A DNA stretch of 64,000 nucleotides from the NCBI RefSeq assembly GCF_020520425.1, contig NC_079488.1:20958247-21022246 (forward strand), written 5' to 3'. Positions 23,042 to 36,195 of this stretch are shown piece after piece. Under the pieces are notes generated by a model. That model did not search any database. It had not been told where the DNA came from and was given only the letters and a program-made list of their open reading frames with translations. A program made the position numbers and the translations under genes. This stretch comes from Spinacia oleracea. Its lineage: Eukaryota; Streptophyta; Magnoliopsida; Caryophyllales; Amaranthaceae. Each line of letters begins with the position of its first letter. Within the stretch, counting starts at the first letter, position 1.

Positions 23042-25414
23042 GTTCACACACAAAGCTAGATTAGTTGCTAAAGGTCACAAGCAAATTCATGACATGGATT
23101 GTGTTGAAACCTCATGCATAATCGTAATGCTCAAGTCTATAATTCAAGCAATGATGGCATATTGGTACATATGGCAACTGGATGACAAAACGTATTCCTC
23201 AATCAAATGCTGGAAGAAACTATGTACATGGCATGTCATACGATTTTTGTGGATCCAAATAAATGCTTGAAAAGGAAAGCTAGCTTATGAAATCTGGGCA
23301 TGGATTTAAGCAAGCAATTGGGAATTGGAACAGTATTTTAATGAAGCTAATGCGTATATTGGGATTTAATGAAGCTAATGCGTATGAACTTAATTGGTCC
23401 TATGTGTATCACACACATATCTCTCTATTGTGAAATAACATTCAAATGCTAATGACTTAGATTTGAAATTATTCACCAATGACGGACCAAGGCGAAACTT
23501 AGTACATATTGGGTACTAAGATCTATTTACAAAGATCTTAGAATATTGTTTTGGATTAAGTAATGGAATTTACTAAATCAAACACGAAATACTCCATTGG
23601 AGATATTCGACCCATGTGAATAAATCTAAGTAAAGAATGTTTGAACTATGTATAAGCATTTACTAAGTTAAACATCAAAGAATCTAATGAGATTCTTAAC
23701 CTATATTATATGTCAAAGAATTTAGCTGGATTTAGTATCTACTGAAACTAGATGAGCTAAAGTTACATGAATAGAATTCAATTGGGAATTATTCTGCAAA
23801 AGAATATATCATGTATAATATAATATGAGGATCGCCAAAAACGTATCGTATGACTTTAGGCATGACGAACATATACCAATCTCTATTGATCTAAGTAAAG
23901 ATCAACTAGATTGAGATCAAGAAAAACTTATGGTACTTAAAAAAGGTACATAGAATTAGTTCTTGATTCAAGGAAATAAAGATATGCTAAATATTGATGC
24001 TACACGCATAAACACTGGCAAAGGATCAAGAAAGATCCCTTTGAAGTCAACCATTGGAAAGGACGAGCTATAGAGCATCGTGTTTTGAAATGGCAACATG
24101 GATTGGAGACCATGAGTTGTTGCGTGGAAAATTAAAATATTAATTTCTATGTTCTAAGATACAGTTGGAAAGTCTTCCACATATCTATGAACTGCTTGGA
24201 TGAGTAAATCCAAACAAAGCATCACTAGCAACCTATACAGTTGAAGTAAAAGTACTTATTGCCTAAGAAGCAATAAAACAGGGTTGTTTATGTTAAAGAG
24301 TTCTTCATTGAACTGGGTGGATCACATGTCTGCTGACTTGATGGTTCTTCATTGCAAAATGCGTAGAACCACTCTTATAGCTAGAAAGAATAGATCACAA
24401 AATAAACATACTCAAAAGATCTTATCATCTATTTCGAAGAACATTCGATGAAAAGGATATTAAGATTGGCAAAGCATGATAACTAAACCTATGCAACAAG
24501 TGAGAAGCAACACTCACATTGAAGCACTGGAAATCAAGCATAGCTTTGAATTCCACTAATTGTTTTAAAGATGGGTTCGAGGCCCATGGTTGTAAAACAT
24601 TGGGGTTGAACATTTATCATATATGAAATGTATTTTCATATTCCATTTAATCTTTGTTTAGTATTAAATGATGGGTCCCTTCAATTTGACGATATATTCA
24701 AGATAGACTGTCAGGACCAGTCCTGTGACTAAGAAATGTCTATCAAGTGAACTTGAATGTCTAAGGTTGAAAATGGTCCCTGGTAGGAGTTTTCTATAAA
24801 GATGGGCGCATAGAAAACGTTAGACGACTAGAATGCAAGATGACTAGTAGTTCTGTTTCTTGAACTATGTGGACATGGCAATGTCGCAATCATTTGCATA
24901 GATACTTACTTTGAAAAGACTAGTATCGGATAGACCTATGAAACTTTACTGTAAGAGATGAAAATCTGTCATAAGTAAATTTCATTAAAAATTATTAGAC
25001 ATTAAATCCTCAATACCTGAGTGATTTGAGATTACTTGTTTGAGAACTGCTTACTTTGACGTTGTCAACCGTCGCACCGTAAAAGGAGGCTATAAAGGCA
25101 ACGCTTAGGTAATCTCCTATCAAACAAAGTCTAATCTCAAGATCGCAAGATTGGGATTGTCCTCCCATAAATCGGGATGAGATGCTGAAAGTTGTACAAG
25201 GCCACTCGGAGAGCTAGAAACTGTAAAATGCATGGTCGTGCTCAGATGAATCATAGGCTATGATTATCTGTTTATTTGATCAGTTGAACTCTGAAATCGA
25301 GAAATACCTCTGGACATAATAAGGATGACAACTCTTACCTTATGTTCAAGAGAAAGCATCGAGCGACAAAGGAATTAGGAAATGCACACATGTCCCTAAG
25401 GACAAGTGGGAGAC

Positions 25415-26800
25415 TGAAGGACATAATGCCCTTGGTCCAAGTATGCATTTAATGATAAGTCTAATAAATGCGGTTCAGTATTAATTAACAAGTTAATAAT
25501 TCAGTAAGATCAAGTGAGCTGAATGCCTAGCTAGAGGCCGCTTCAGTTCAAGTGGAATTAATGATATTAATCCACAGCTTACTCTTGACTGAACCCGTAG
25601 GGTCACACAAATAGTACGTAAACGGATCAAGTATTTAATGGCATTAAATACTCCACGTATGGATATTCGGAATCGACGGATCTTGGTTTCAGTGGGAGCT
25701 GAGATCGTCAAAGGCAAGAAATGAATACTCCGGAAACGATGAAATTGCCGGAAACGGAAATATGGATCGTATCGGAAATATAAATATTATCCAAGTCGTA
25801 GATGTTGCCGGAAACGGAAACATGGTATGTATCGGAAAATATTATCGGAAATGGAAATATTGCCGGAATCGGAAATATTGCCGGAAACGGAAATATTGTC
25901 AGAATCGGAAATATTATCGGAATCGGAAAATAATTCCGGAAACGGAAATATTAAATATTTGTTCGAAACGGAAATTAATTCCGGAAACGGAAATGTTTAA
26001 TATTGTTCGTATCGAAAATGAATTCCGGATTCGGGAATTTAATCGGAAGCGCATCGTACGAATTAGGATCGGACGAGACTTGCTAGACGAAGGCCCAGCA
26101 CGAAGCCAGGTCCGCGTCCAGCAAGCGAAGCGCCCAACACCAACGCTGCCAAAGCCTCGCTAGGCCCAGCGCAAGGCCAGGCCTAGCAAGGCCAGGGCAC
26201 GCGCGCGACCTCGTGGAATGCGGGTTGTGCTGCTCGCGTGGGCCGCAAGGCTTGCGCGGGCTGTGCGGCTCGTGCTCGTGCAACGCTTGTGTTCAATACA
26301 AATCCTAAAGCTAATGGAATTTGTTCTATGATTAAATCCTAATCCTAATAAAGATAGAATTTGTTTAATAGAGTTTTAATAAGATTCTAATTAAACAAAT
26401 TGGTATCCTAATAGGATTCCAAATCCTTTTCCATAACTCTATAAATAGGTGCCTAGGTTCACAATTTACAGAGACAATTTCAAGTATTCAAAGCTAGGAT
26501 TTTTAAGCAAAAATCAGCCAAACACTTGCACCCTAATAGCCGAAAATTCTAAGAACCTTAAGGGTGTTTCTAGTTGGTCAAGCTTAAGGCGGATCCGGAC
26601 GTGCTGTGGACTTTCTACGGAGTGACGACACTTGGAGTCCTAAAGACTTGTTCTTGTTCGGTTCGGGCGCAGCTAGGGAGGGCACGCTACAAAGTGTATG
26701 CATCCTAGACTAATTATATGATTATGTGCAATTAATAAGATTCCTGACATTAAGGTTTTTCCGCATGATTTATGTTGTTCATATGTATCATAACCTAACA
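25415..26800 (+). repeat. Copia LTR, copy 1
   Basis: Starts TGAAGGACATAATGCCC right after a purine-rich tract (GTGGGAGAC) and ends CATAACCTAACA; 1386 bp. It carries an array of diverged CCGGAAACGGAAATATTG words (about 25730-26050), a GC-rich stretch (26070-26290) and a TATA box at 26438. Sequence unrelated to copia starts at 26801, exactly at the LTR end, so this is a genuine 3' terminus. Confidence 0.8.
26438..26449 (+). promoter_or_regulatory. TATA box of the copia LTR
   Basis: TCTATAAATAGG about 1 kb into the LTR. The equivalent in the second LTR is TATAAATA at 37201. Confidence 0.6.
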
Positions 26801-27469
26801 AGTATTTCTTTTGTTTTTCGTTTTGATTTTTCTTACTTTTGGTTCCCTACCCCTTGTAGGCATAGAGTTGCTCTTTACTTTGTGCTTGCATCTCATTCGA
26901 CTCTTGCCTACTTGTTACTATTGGATATGTTTGCCATTGCATATGACAAACTATTGCAATCGTTGTCGGGGTACTTACTAGAGGTAAGAGGCGTCAAGCT
27001 AATGACGTAAAAAGAGCGCTTCTCGGGAGGCAACCCGTGGGTGTTGGCCATTTGGCCCATGTATACTAATTTTTCTTGATTTTTGAAGTTTTTTGTTGCT
27101 CAAGCTTTCTTGATGTGGAAATCTTTGCATCCATCGTTGCCATGTTCGACTATTCTCATTGGTGAGTTCGTTTGTTATTACGGTTCTTTGCTGGACTTTC
27201 TCCCACGACATTTCCGGTAATATCATTCTAACTCTCTTGCATTATTTGGGGTCGGGCATATTTCATGCGGGGCATTGGTTGGATGGGTAGTTGTGCCCCT
27301 CCTAGTTTCGTTTTAGGCCTTGAGGACATGGCCTAATTCGAGCTTGGGGGGAGATTCTATTGTTTGTTACTTTGATCTCCGTGTGATGGATTGCTTGATT
27401 TTGTGAATATTTTGGATTTTGTGCATATTTCTTGATTAGTTTCATTGATATTGTGAATATTTTCTTTAT

Positions 27470-29000
27470 TTTTCTTTTTCTTTTAACTTTCTTTTCTTTT
27501 CCTTGGTTTCCTTTTTCATTTCTTTTCTTTCTTTTTTCTTTTCGATCTTTGTCAAGGCAAGCTTTTCTAGATTTTTAGGCATTATTCTTGATTTGGGCAA
27601 ATAAAATTGGAAGTTGTAGGCTAGAATGCTTTTATTCCTAATTGGTAGATGTTTGCACGGTTTTCAATGTCTTGGGTCGAATCTAGGATTTAGGTGTCAA
27701 GAAATTTGGTTGAACTTTGAGTAGCATGCGTCTTGAACCCTTAGCTTGTGGTAAGATGGTGTCGATCTCCCTAGTGACTTGAAACCGGAGAGAGTGGTAT
27801 TTTCTCCCATGTGAGGTTCATGTTCAAATTAGCCCAAACACATATACATATATTGAGTGGCATGGATCCTTAGCATTGACTTTCTTATCTCCCGAATTTG
27901 ACTATTTCCTTCCGGAGACCGCGACCGAACTACTTTAGGGGACGATAGAGGCATTTCTTTCGGTGACTATTTTTCTTTTTAGTTTAGGACTTTATTTTCT
28001 ATCTTTCTCATATGTTTTTGTTTGCATTTGCCCCCTTGCTAGCCATTTGAGCCTTGACCCTTCATTTCTTATAAGCACATTACAAGCCTAATAGCCTTTG
28101 TTTTGTTTTCACCCTTAGAAGTGATAGTGAAGCTTTGCGTTATGATGCTTGTTGGTTTTGAATGAATATGCAAAGTTGAGGAATGATTGTTATTGGTATA
28201 AATGGAAAAGTTTGGAAATATGTTGTATATAGTGAATAAGTGATGCATAAGCAAAATGAGAAAGTAAAGTCTTGAAAAGGCCAAAAATAGAGAAAAACAA
28301 GGCAATGAGAAAAGTTTCAATTGAAACACACAAAAAAAGAGAAAATCAAATCAAGAAAAGTTCAAAAAGAGTTGTAGTTTAGAATTGTTGTTGAATAAGC
28401 TTGGGGGTACCCCAAATAAGTGGTATGAGTTTGTTTTTGGTTCGATTTGCTTGAGTTGAGTTCTATCATTGCGCTTCACTTTAGGCATGAGCACCAAATT
28501 ACCAAATTTGTTCCACACCTTACCCCTAGCCTACGTTTCACCCTAAAAAGTCCTCTTGACCCTTTTGAGTTGAGACATTGTCGGTGGAGGGAGGATTTGG
28601 TCAAGTTTATGGAATGGGATTGTCATGCTAAGATGTCGGGTAGCCTAATCTTGTTTTCTGCGGCGCCTTCGCGGTGTCTCGAGACGCTATTCTCAAGGGT
28701 GAAAAGGATCTAGAGATTTGACGTGGTATGCTCGGTTGAAGGGGAATTGATAAGTGCTTGCCCTTAGTTCTCTTTGCTTGGCACTTGAATCTTTCACTCG
28801 ATTTAGGACATTTGTTAGCATGCATTTGTTTATTTAGTTAGTAATATTAGCATTCTCTTGTGCTCGTTCCATAATAAAGGCCCTTATCTTGAGTTTTGTA
28901 GTTTCGTTTTTCTTTTTCTTTCTTTTCTTTTCTTTTCTTTTCCTTTCTTTTCTTTTTCTTTTCTTTTCTTTCTTTTTCTTGGTTTGTTTTTCATTTTTAG
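27470..29000 (+). other. Athila 3' untranslated region with polypyrimidine tracts
   Basis: Two long runs of TTTCTTTT-type sequence (27470-27545 and 28905-28985) bracket ordinary-composition DNA. Open frames called across the tracts are Phe/Leu/Ser-rich artefacts. No coding sequence was recognised. Confidence 0.5.
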
Positions 29001-29254
29001 GTCTTGCCTGGATTCATTTTTTGGAAGAGTTATGGGTGTTTCTCTTTGGAAACCCTTGCGAGATCCCACTCGCCCTCATGAGCGATTGTGGGGTTCAAAG
29101 AGCTTGTTGCATGCTCTTAAATGCAACCGTGATTCCTACGAAAGTAAGTTAGTGTGCATTCTTGTAGTTCTTATTTTCGTAATTTTGATTTTGAATAATT
29201 AAGCTCATTCTCCTCCCCGTTTCTCATTCTAGCTTTGCTTGAGGACAAGCAAAG

Positions 29255-29272
29255 GGTTAGCTTGGGGGAGTT
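29255..29272 (+). promoter_or_regulatory. Polypurine tract of the Athila-like element
   Basis: GTTAGCTTGGGGGAGTTT directly before the LTR start, preceded by GAGGACAAGCAAAGG. This is the usual plus-strand priming region of the group. Confidence 0.7.
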
Positions 29273-31376
29273 TGATGAGCGAAATTTATGTCGCTCTTAG
29301 CTTAGGATTTTAGTTCGTTTTATTAGCATTTTATTATTATTTTCGCTTAGTTTTATCGTTTTTAGTTCGTTTGTTGCATTTTTGCATTTAACGTTACATT
29401 TTCTCGTCTTGCACATATTTTAGTCGTTTTTGCTCTAAATATGTCTTTTGTGCGCATTCTCATTGCGTAAGGTTCGTTTTGAGTATTAACGTGTTAATAT
29501 CGTGTCATTATGCTTGTCGACGAGTTATATGCTTCACGATTTGCAAAAATGTTAAACGTATTAATAATAATGTTTTCGATTTTTAATAACATGCTTGACG
29601 ATTTTCTTGTGTGCTATACGATACTTTGCATTGTGCAGCGACGTGGCATCTTTGGGCAGCGACGTAGAATCTTTGTGCAACAACAGACCATAGCAACAAC
29701 AACCATAGCTGCTGTACACGAGCACCAACCTTGCAGCCACAGCAACACTCACAGCAACACTCACAGCAACACTCACATCAATGCACGAGGTTGCTGCTCC
29801 TTTAAGCCATCACTGCAGCAGTTTAGAGCTGTTGTATTCGTGCCTTTGCTGCAGCTTTGTGCTCACTTTGAGTGCCATGATCCTACCATTGCAGCAGCCA
29901 CAGCAAGGCAAAGCAGTGCAGCAATACAAGCAGCAATCGCACAGCAAAACACGCAGCAGAATAGCAACTGTGGGCGCAGCAACCTCGCAGCTGCCATTCT
30001 GTACGATCGAAGCCATTGTGTGCCATCGAACAAAGGCTGTGCAATCGAGTTCAGCAGTCTGTGCGGTCGAACAAACTGGAGTTTTTAGACAGAACCTCTG
30101 ATTTTTGGTAAATGGTCGAATGCATTCTCTTGTGCGACCGCAAAAGAATTTGTGTGACCACACAACACCCTTTGTGCGACTGAACACGGCTGCGGGCTGC
30201 TCCTATATAATCGAAAATCGCAGCATTTGTTAATTAGGCTTTCATTTGTTAATTAGGCTTTTATTACGTAATTTTCATTTTTCTTAGGCTTAGCTTAGAA
30301 TTCTCTCTCTAGAATTAGTTTAGGGCTTAGATTAGAGATTAGGATTAAGGATTCTTAGCCTCAAATTCTTGATTCTAAATTCAATTCAATCTTTAATTTT
30401 CAGATTTCTTTCCTCTTTGCTTTGAGTTTTGTTCTTCATTTTGTTCTTCAAAGTTTGATGCAAATTCTTCAATTCAAGGTATAATTCTACTTTTCTTTTT
30501 GATTTGTTCTTTAATTCTTTAATTGCTTCACTAATTTCGTTTATGCTTTGATTTAATGCTTGAATTCTAGAATTAGTTTCATGCTTTGAATTTTCTTTAT
30601 TTTTCCCCAATTTTTGTGGTTTGAATTTTCTGAATTATATTGTTTCAATTAGCTTCATTAGTTCAATTAGTTTCATGATTAGGATTAATATTAGTTTAAT
30701 GTTGATGTTAATCATTCTAATTGAGTAATTTAGTCTAGAGGTTAGGGATGAAGCCTTGGCATTGAATTTGGGGAATTTTAGGGAAAATTCATGATTGATG
30801 TTGTGATTAAATGTGATTTAGTGATAGGATTTCCATGACTAGTTGAGTAGTAGTCGCGAATGCTATTTGATTAGAATTGATTGGAATGTATGATTTAGGT
30901 TTGGCAAGACATTGTGAGCCTATTTTGTGCAAGTGAATGATAGTTCCTATTATATGCAAGCTTATCTAGTTTAGGATTAGGCGAAAGCTCTTCCATAGGC
31001 TAGGTTGCTTCGCGTGCTCCATCCGAGAGGTGGCGAGCACGTCATTTGGTTTCATTCCCCTATGTGCTATGTCGTTGCATATTCTTGAATGTCTTGACCT
31101 TGTTACTTCTTTGATTCGATTTCCATTGCCGATTCCCGAAATCTCTAGAATTTCTTTATTTGTTTGCTTTTCTAGCTTTGATTAGTTTAATTCAAAAATT
31201 CAAATTTGGTTCGAACTAGCTTGTGAACGCATAGATTGAATAGTCAAACATATCCATTCCTATGGGACGATCCCTATACTTGCCGCAATAGTCAATATAG
31301 CCGGTTAGTTAGGTGTTTTATAAATTTTGTTTGATTGAGGTGTTGTTCTATTCAACGACGGAAAAACACCCCATCA
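29273..31376 (+). repeat. 3' LTR of the Athila-like element
   Basis: 2104 bp, starts TGATGAGCGAAATTTATG and ends CACCCCATCA (TGATG/CATCA inverted ends). It contains three tandem copies of a 12-bp unit (ACAGCAACACTC, 29738-29777) within a GC-richer Gln/His-codon-like region that creates spurious open frames. The following bases ATGAT (31377) are copia copy 2 sequence and could be one target duplicate. Confidence 0.8.
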
Positions 31377-33763
31377 ATGATTGCTTTAATTTTCAAGTTA
31401 TTACTCATGATAAATGTTTAGATTTTGCATGCTTCAATGTATGTTTTAATTATTGTTTATAATTAAATATCTTGCACTGCAGTAAATCCTTTTAGAAAGG
31501 TAACAGTAAATTTCCTCGATTGGTAGTGAATCCAAGAACGATTCACGGAAATGAGAGAAAATGAGCAATTTAAATGTATGTTTCTTATAGCGACTTTTAT
31601 GGTTGTTTTCGAGTATCAAAGTCGAATGGAAAACCGATTGGTGCTTGTGAATTCAAAATACAATGTAGTTTTGAAATCATAAAGCATTGAGTTTAAACGC
31701 TCAGCTTTACCAGTGGTTAACAACCTAATATCTTTGTCCATTTAATTCTCGAATGAGTCTAGTCCCTAGACATTCGAATAGATCGATGCTTAGAGAACTT
31801 TAGAAGCTTCTGGTATCATCTAGTTGAAGCTAAATATTCAACATAAATAAAATGGTAAGAACTTTGTTGGAGTGACATTAAACATGTCTAACAAAGTATA
31901 AAAGTCAACACTAAAGAATTCAATTCTTAAGACTATAAGAAAGGGTACAAGAAATAGGAAAAACAAGGAACAAGTGAAAGGAACCTACAATTTCGTTTCT
32001 ACCTATAAGTTTATGTTTAAAGAAAAGTGACCTAGCAATCAAACTTCCTTGGTATCATATACCTCTTGAGTTTCTTACTTCGGTAATAACTCAAACAATG
32101 AAAGCTAGGATACACTAATGACCTACAAGTGAGAAATGAAGTATGGCAATGCTACATTAGTTGTAGGGTCATCTAGTTTGTTTTAAAGGCTGGAACTTAA
32201 TGGCTATTTTGTTCCATACTCAGCATACCTAAATTTCTGTTTTCAAACACAGAAAGACTCACATTCAAGGAAGACAAAAACAATGTTTGTTTGTTTATTT
32301 GAATGAAATGGTCATTTACAGGTTGAGTCAATATGCTTGATTAAAACAAACAACTCTTTAAGAATAAGAACTTTACTAGGTTCAAATCAACCCCTTGATT
32401 TGAGTTCCACTAATCTTTGGCATTGTTTCTTAGACCATATCAACAAGTTAACATTCAAAAGCTTTATTTTGATGGACTTTTGAAAGTTAATTGATTTCTA
32501 GATCAATTCAAGACAAGCTAGTCTTACTTGTTGAAAGTAACAAAAGATATGAACTATTGTTAGAATACAAAGACAATAGAGTTTAAAGCTAAAGAAAGAT
32601 TTTATGACTTTATTATTTCACCTAGATTTGAGTGAATATTGGTTTATTTACTCAAAGTGATATAAGTTTGAATCCGTTTGGCTAGTTCAAAGATTCAGAA
32701 GTATAAAATCCACTTGGCAAGAAATCATAAAGATCTAGGTTAGATCATGACGATGATTACTTTAAGACCAAAAATGATCATCAATGATTGTGTGTTGTAA
32801 TTTCACGATCTAGCTCCATAAGATATGGCATATCTAAGTTGGATTGATCGAAGTCAATTGGTACTTGATTCGATCAATAATGAACCATAAAGACTTTTCC
32901 CATAATTTCTAAAACAAAATGCTCAACTACAACCTAACTAAACCAAAATTCGTCAAAACTATTGAGAAGAAATTTCAGAATATCTTTTCATAATATATAT
33001 CTAAAGAGTTGCTAAACTCAGTGGGAGCTTAGTGTTTGTTATTCAACAAACTAAGACCCAAGTATAGATATATGTTTCATTGTGATTTATTCAAATGAGA
33101 CACAAAGGTATTGTTTCTACCACGAGTTTTTGAGAACAGAATGTTTGTTTGCTCGAAATAATGTCCTTTTGGAGATTCGTTTCCAAAATGACAAGTGGGA
33201 GAAAATAGACTTCGAAAGTCTTCGAGGCGAACAACAAACATAAACGGACATTTCGGAGGCTTTTCGAAGTTCTTCAAAAAATCCGCACACTTATTCCTTA
33301 AAGACTTTAGAAGTGACTTTAAAGAATAGACATCTCTTAGAAGACTTTACAAGTGCTTCAAGGAGAACAGAATATTCAAAGGACTTTCAAAGTGTTTGTT
33401 GATATTCTATTTGTTTGATGTTCTATACCCAAGTAGGCATAGAGTTCAAGTCACTGAAACTATGAGATTCTTCTATTAGATAGTGAAGAAACATGGAGTT
33501 CATGTCACTGAAGCTATGCGATTCTTCTATTAGATAGTGAAGAAACCTACAACTTGCAGTCAAACTATTATCATGTAGATTAATGAGTTTATGACTTGTA
33601 AGAAAACTATGATGAAACCTAGATTCCCTAAAATGGTTAGAGGCCATATATAGACTCAAATGTTTTAGATGGTTAAAGGCCATAAAATATAACCAATGTT
33701 TTGATGACAAAATTGAAATTTTGTTGATTTGCAAGAATAGATTAAACACCTATTGGTTGCAAA

Positions 33764-34048
33764 TTGGTTTCAAGGATAAAAACAATCAAACATAGAATTG
33801 TGTTCACACACAAAGCTAGATTAGTTGCTAAAGGTTACAAGAAAATTCACGGCGTGAATTGTGTTGAAACCTCATGCATAATCATAATGCTCAAGTCTAT
33901 AATTCAAGCAATGATTGCATATTGGTACATATGGAAATTGGATGACAAAACATCTTCCTCGGTCAAATATTGGAAGAAACTATGTACATGTCATGTCATA
34001 GGATTTGTGGATCCAAATAAATACTTGAAAACAAAAGCTAGCTTATGA
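33764..34048 (+). pseudogene. Copia reverse-transcriptase relic
   Basis: A 94-codon frame with HKARLVAKGYKKIHGVNCVE, the counterpart of the copia motif FKARLVAKG-x-Q-x-GVDY-ET, then a tract like LxxLxAIAAYYxYxIWQMDVKTAFLNG in degraded form (AYWYIWKLDDKT), and GFVDPNK near the end. Stops lie on both sides and the catalytic YVDDM is not recognisable downstream. The same region in copy 1 is split by the MITE at 22457-23041. Confidence 0.65.
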
Positions 34049-35019
34049 AATCTAAGTACAGATTTAAGCAAGCAATTGGGAATTAGAAATGTATTTTAGT
34101 GAAGCTAATAAGTATTTTAGTTTCATAAAATGTACATGACTCTTATAGATATATAAGAAGTTTAGTGGGAGTACGTAAAATTTAATTGGTCCTATGTGTA
34201 TCACACACATATCTCTCTATTATGAAATAACATTCAAATGCTAATGACTTAGATTTGAAATTATTCGTCAATGATGGACCATGGAAAAACTTAGTACATA
34301 CTGGGTATTAAGATCTAGTTACAAAGATCTTATAATATTGTTAAGTAATGGCATTTATTAAATCAAACACGAAAGACTCCATTGGAGATATTCGACCCAT
34401 GTGAATAAATCTAAGTAAAGATTGTTTGAAATATGTATAAGCATTTACTAAGTTAAACATTAAAGGATCTAAGTGAGATTCTTAAACCTATATTATATGT
34501 CAAAGAATTTAGCTGCATTCTGTATCTACTGAAATTGAATGAGCTAAAGTTACATGAATAGAATTCAATTGAGAATAATTCTGCAAAAGAATTTATCATG
34601 TATGATATAATATGAGGATCGCCAAAAATGTATCGTATGGCTTTAGGCATAACGAACAGATACCAATCTCTATTGATCTAAGTGAAGATCGACTAGATTG
34701 AGATCAAGAAAAACTTATGGTACTTGAAAAGGTACATAGGAACAGTTATTGATTCAAGGAAATAAAGATATGCTAAATATTGATTCTACACATAAACACT
34801 GGTAAAGGATCAAGAAAAATCCCTTGGATTTTACCATTGACAAGGACGAGCTATATAGCATCGTGTTTTGAAATGGCAACATGGATTGGAGACCATGAGT
34901 TGTTGCGTGGGAAATTAAATATTAATTTCTATGTTCTAAGATACATATGGAAAGTCTTCCACATATCTATGAACTGCTTGGATGAGTAAATCCAAACAAA
35001 GCATCACTAGCAACCTATA

Positions 35020-35330
35020 CAGTTGAAGTAAAAGTACTTATTGCCTAAGAAGCAATAAAACATGGTTGTTTATGTTAAAGAGTTCTTCACTGAACTTGGG
35101 TAGATCACGCGTCTGCTGAGTTGATGGTTCTTCATTGAGAAATGCGTAGAACCACCAATGTAGCAAGAAAGACTGGATCACAAAATAAACATACTCAAGA
35201 GATCTTATCATCATATCTCGAAGAACATTAGATGAAAAGGATATTAAGATTGGCAAAGCATGATAACTAAACCTATGCAACAAGTGAGAAGCAACACTCA
35301 CGTTGTAGCACTGGAAATCAAGCATAGCTT
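35020..35330 (+). pseudogene. Copia RNase H relic
   Basis: In-frame pieces correspond to the conserved copia RNase H tail: a VEVKVLIA-EAIKHG stretch in place of AEYxAAxEAxKEAxW, and later the equivalent of SKHI with a His-rich region. Stops interrupt it several times. The call is from order and spacing rather than a continuous frame. Confidence 0.4.
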
Positions 35331-36195
35331 TGAATTCCATGAACTGTTTTAAAGATGGGTTTGAGGCCCATGGTTGTAAAACATTGGGGTTGAACATTTA
35401 TCATATATGAAATGTATTTTCATATTCCATTTAATCTTTGTTTAGTATTAAATGATGAGTCCCTTCAATTTGATGATATATTCAAGATAGACTGTCAGGA
35501 CCAGTCCTGTGAATAAGAAATGTCTATCAAGTGAACTTGAATGTCAAAAGTTGAAAAAGGTCCCTGGTTGGAGTTTTCTATAAAGATGGACGCGTAGAAA
35601 ACGTTAGACGACTAGAATGCAAGATGACTAGTAGTTCTGTTTCTTGAACTATGTGGACATGGCAATGTCGCAATCATTTGCATAGATACTTACTTTGGGA
35701 AGACTAGTATCGGACAGACCTATGAAACTTTACTGTAAGAGATGAAAATCTGTCATAAGTAAATTTTATTAAAATTATTAGACACTAATCCCCAATACCT
35801 GGGTGATTTGAGATTACTTGTTTGAGAAATGCTTATTTTGACGTTGTCAACCGTCGCACCGTAAAAGGAGGCTATAAAGGCAACGCTCGGGTAATCACCT
35901 ATCAAACGAAGTCTAATCTCCAGATCGCAAGATTTGGATTGTCCTCCCATAAATCAGGATGAGATGTTGAAAGTTGTACAAGGCCACTCGGAGAGCTAGA
36001 AACTGTAAAATGCATGGCCGTGCTCAGATGAATCATAGGCTATGATTATTTGTTTATTTGATCAGTTGAACTCTGAAACCGAGAAACACCTCTGGACATA
36101 ATAAGAATGACAACTCTTACCTTATGTTCAAGAGCAAGCATCGAGTGACAAAGGAATTAGGAAATGCACACTTGTCCCTAAAGACAAGTGGAGAC

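Larger units (their letters stand above)
18951..26800 (+). mobile_element. Degenerate Ty1-copia element, copy 1 (leader, dead gag-pol, 3' LTR)
   Basis: The 5' LTR is missing. The leader is recognisable from about 19080, and the gag-pol region 20000-25400 is full of stops. It parallels the second copy (20021-25414 against 31377-36195) over about 4.8 kb once a 585-bp MITE in copy 1 is discounted. Relics include a reverse-transcriptase stretch near 22380 and 23060-23260 and an RNase H-like stretch near 24230-24540. It ends in an LTR at 25415. Both copies share many of the same lesions, which suggests the family was already non-coding when it multiplied. That is inference from side-by-side reading, not alignment. 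Confidence 0.7.
26801..31376 (+). mobile_element. Athila-like element, 3' part
   Basis: Plus-strand 3' end of an Athila/Tat-type element. Near 26990 it has the characteristic words CGTCAAGCTAATGACG and CTTCTCGGGAGGCAACCC found 3' of gag-pol in these elements. A 2.2-kb non-coding region with polypyrimidine tracts follows, then a polypurine tract and a full LTR (29273-31376). The 5' half is not attached: copia copy 1 ends exactly at 26800. After 31376 the sequence becomes copia copy 2, so this element inserted into copy 2 and was itself invaded by copy 1. Confidence 0.7.

Noticed and set aside
28858..29202. Phe-rich and Lys-rich frames on opposite strands
   Set aside because: Artefacts of a polypyrimidine tract in the Athila 3' region.
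29510..30187. Long open frames on both strands (192 and 125 codons)
   Set aside because: They lie entirely inside the Athila LTR and are driven by a GC-richer stretch and a 12-bp tandem repeat; no recognisable domain.
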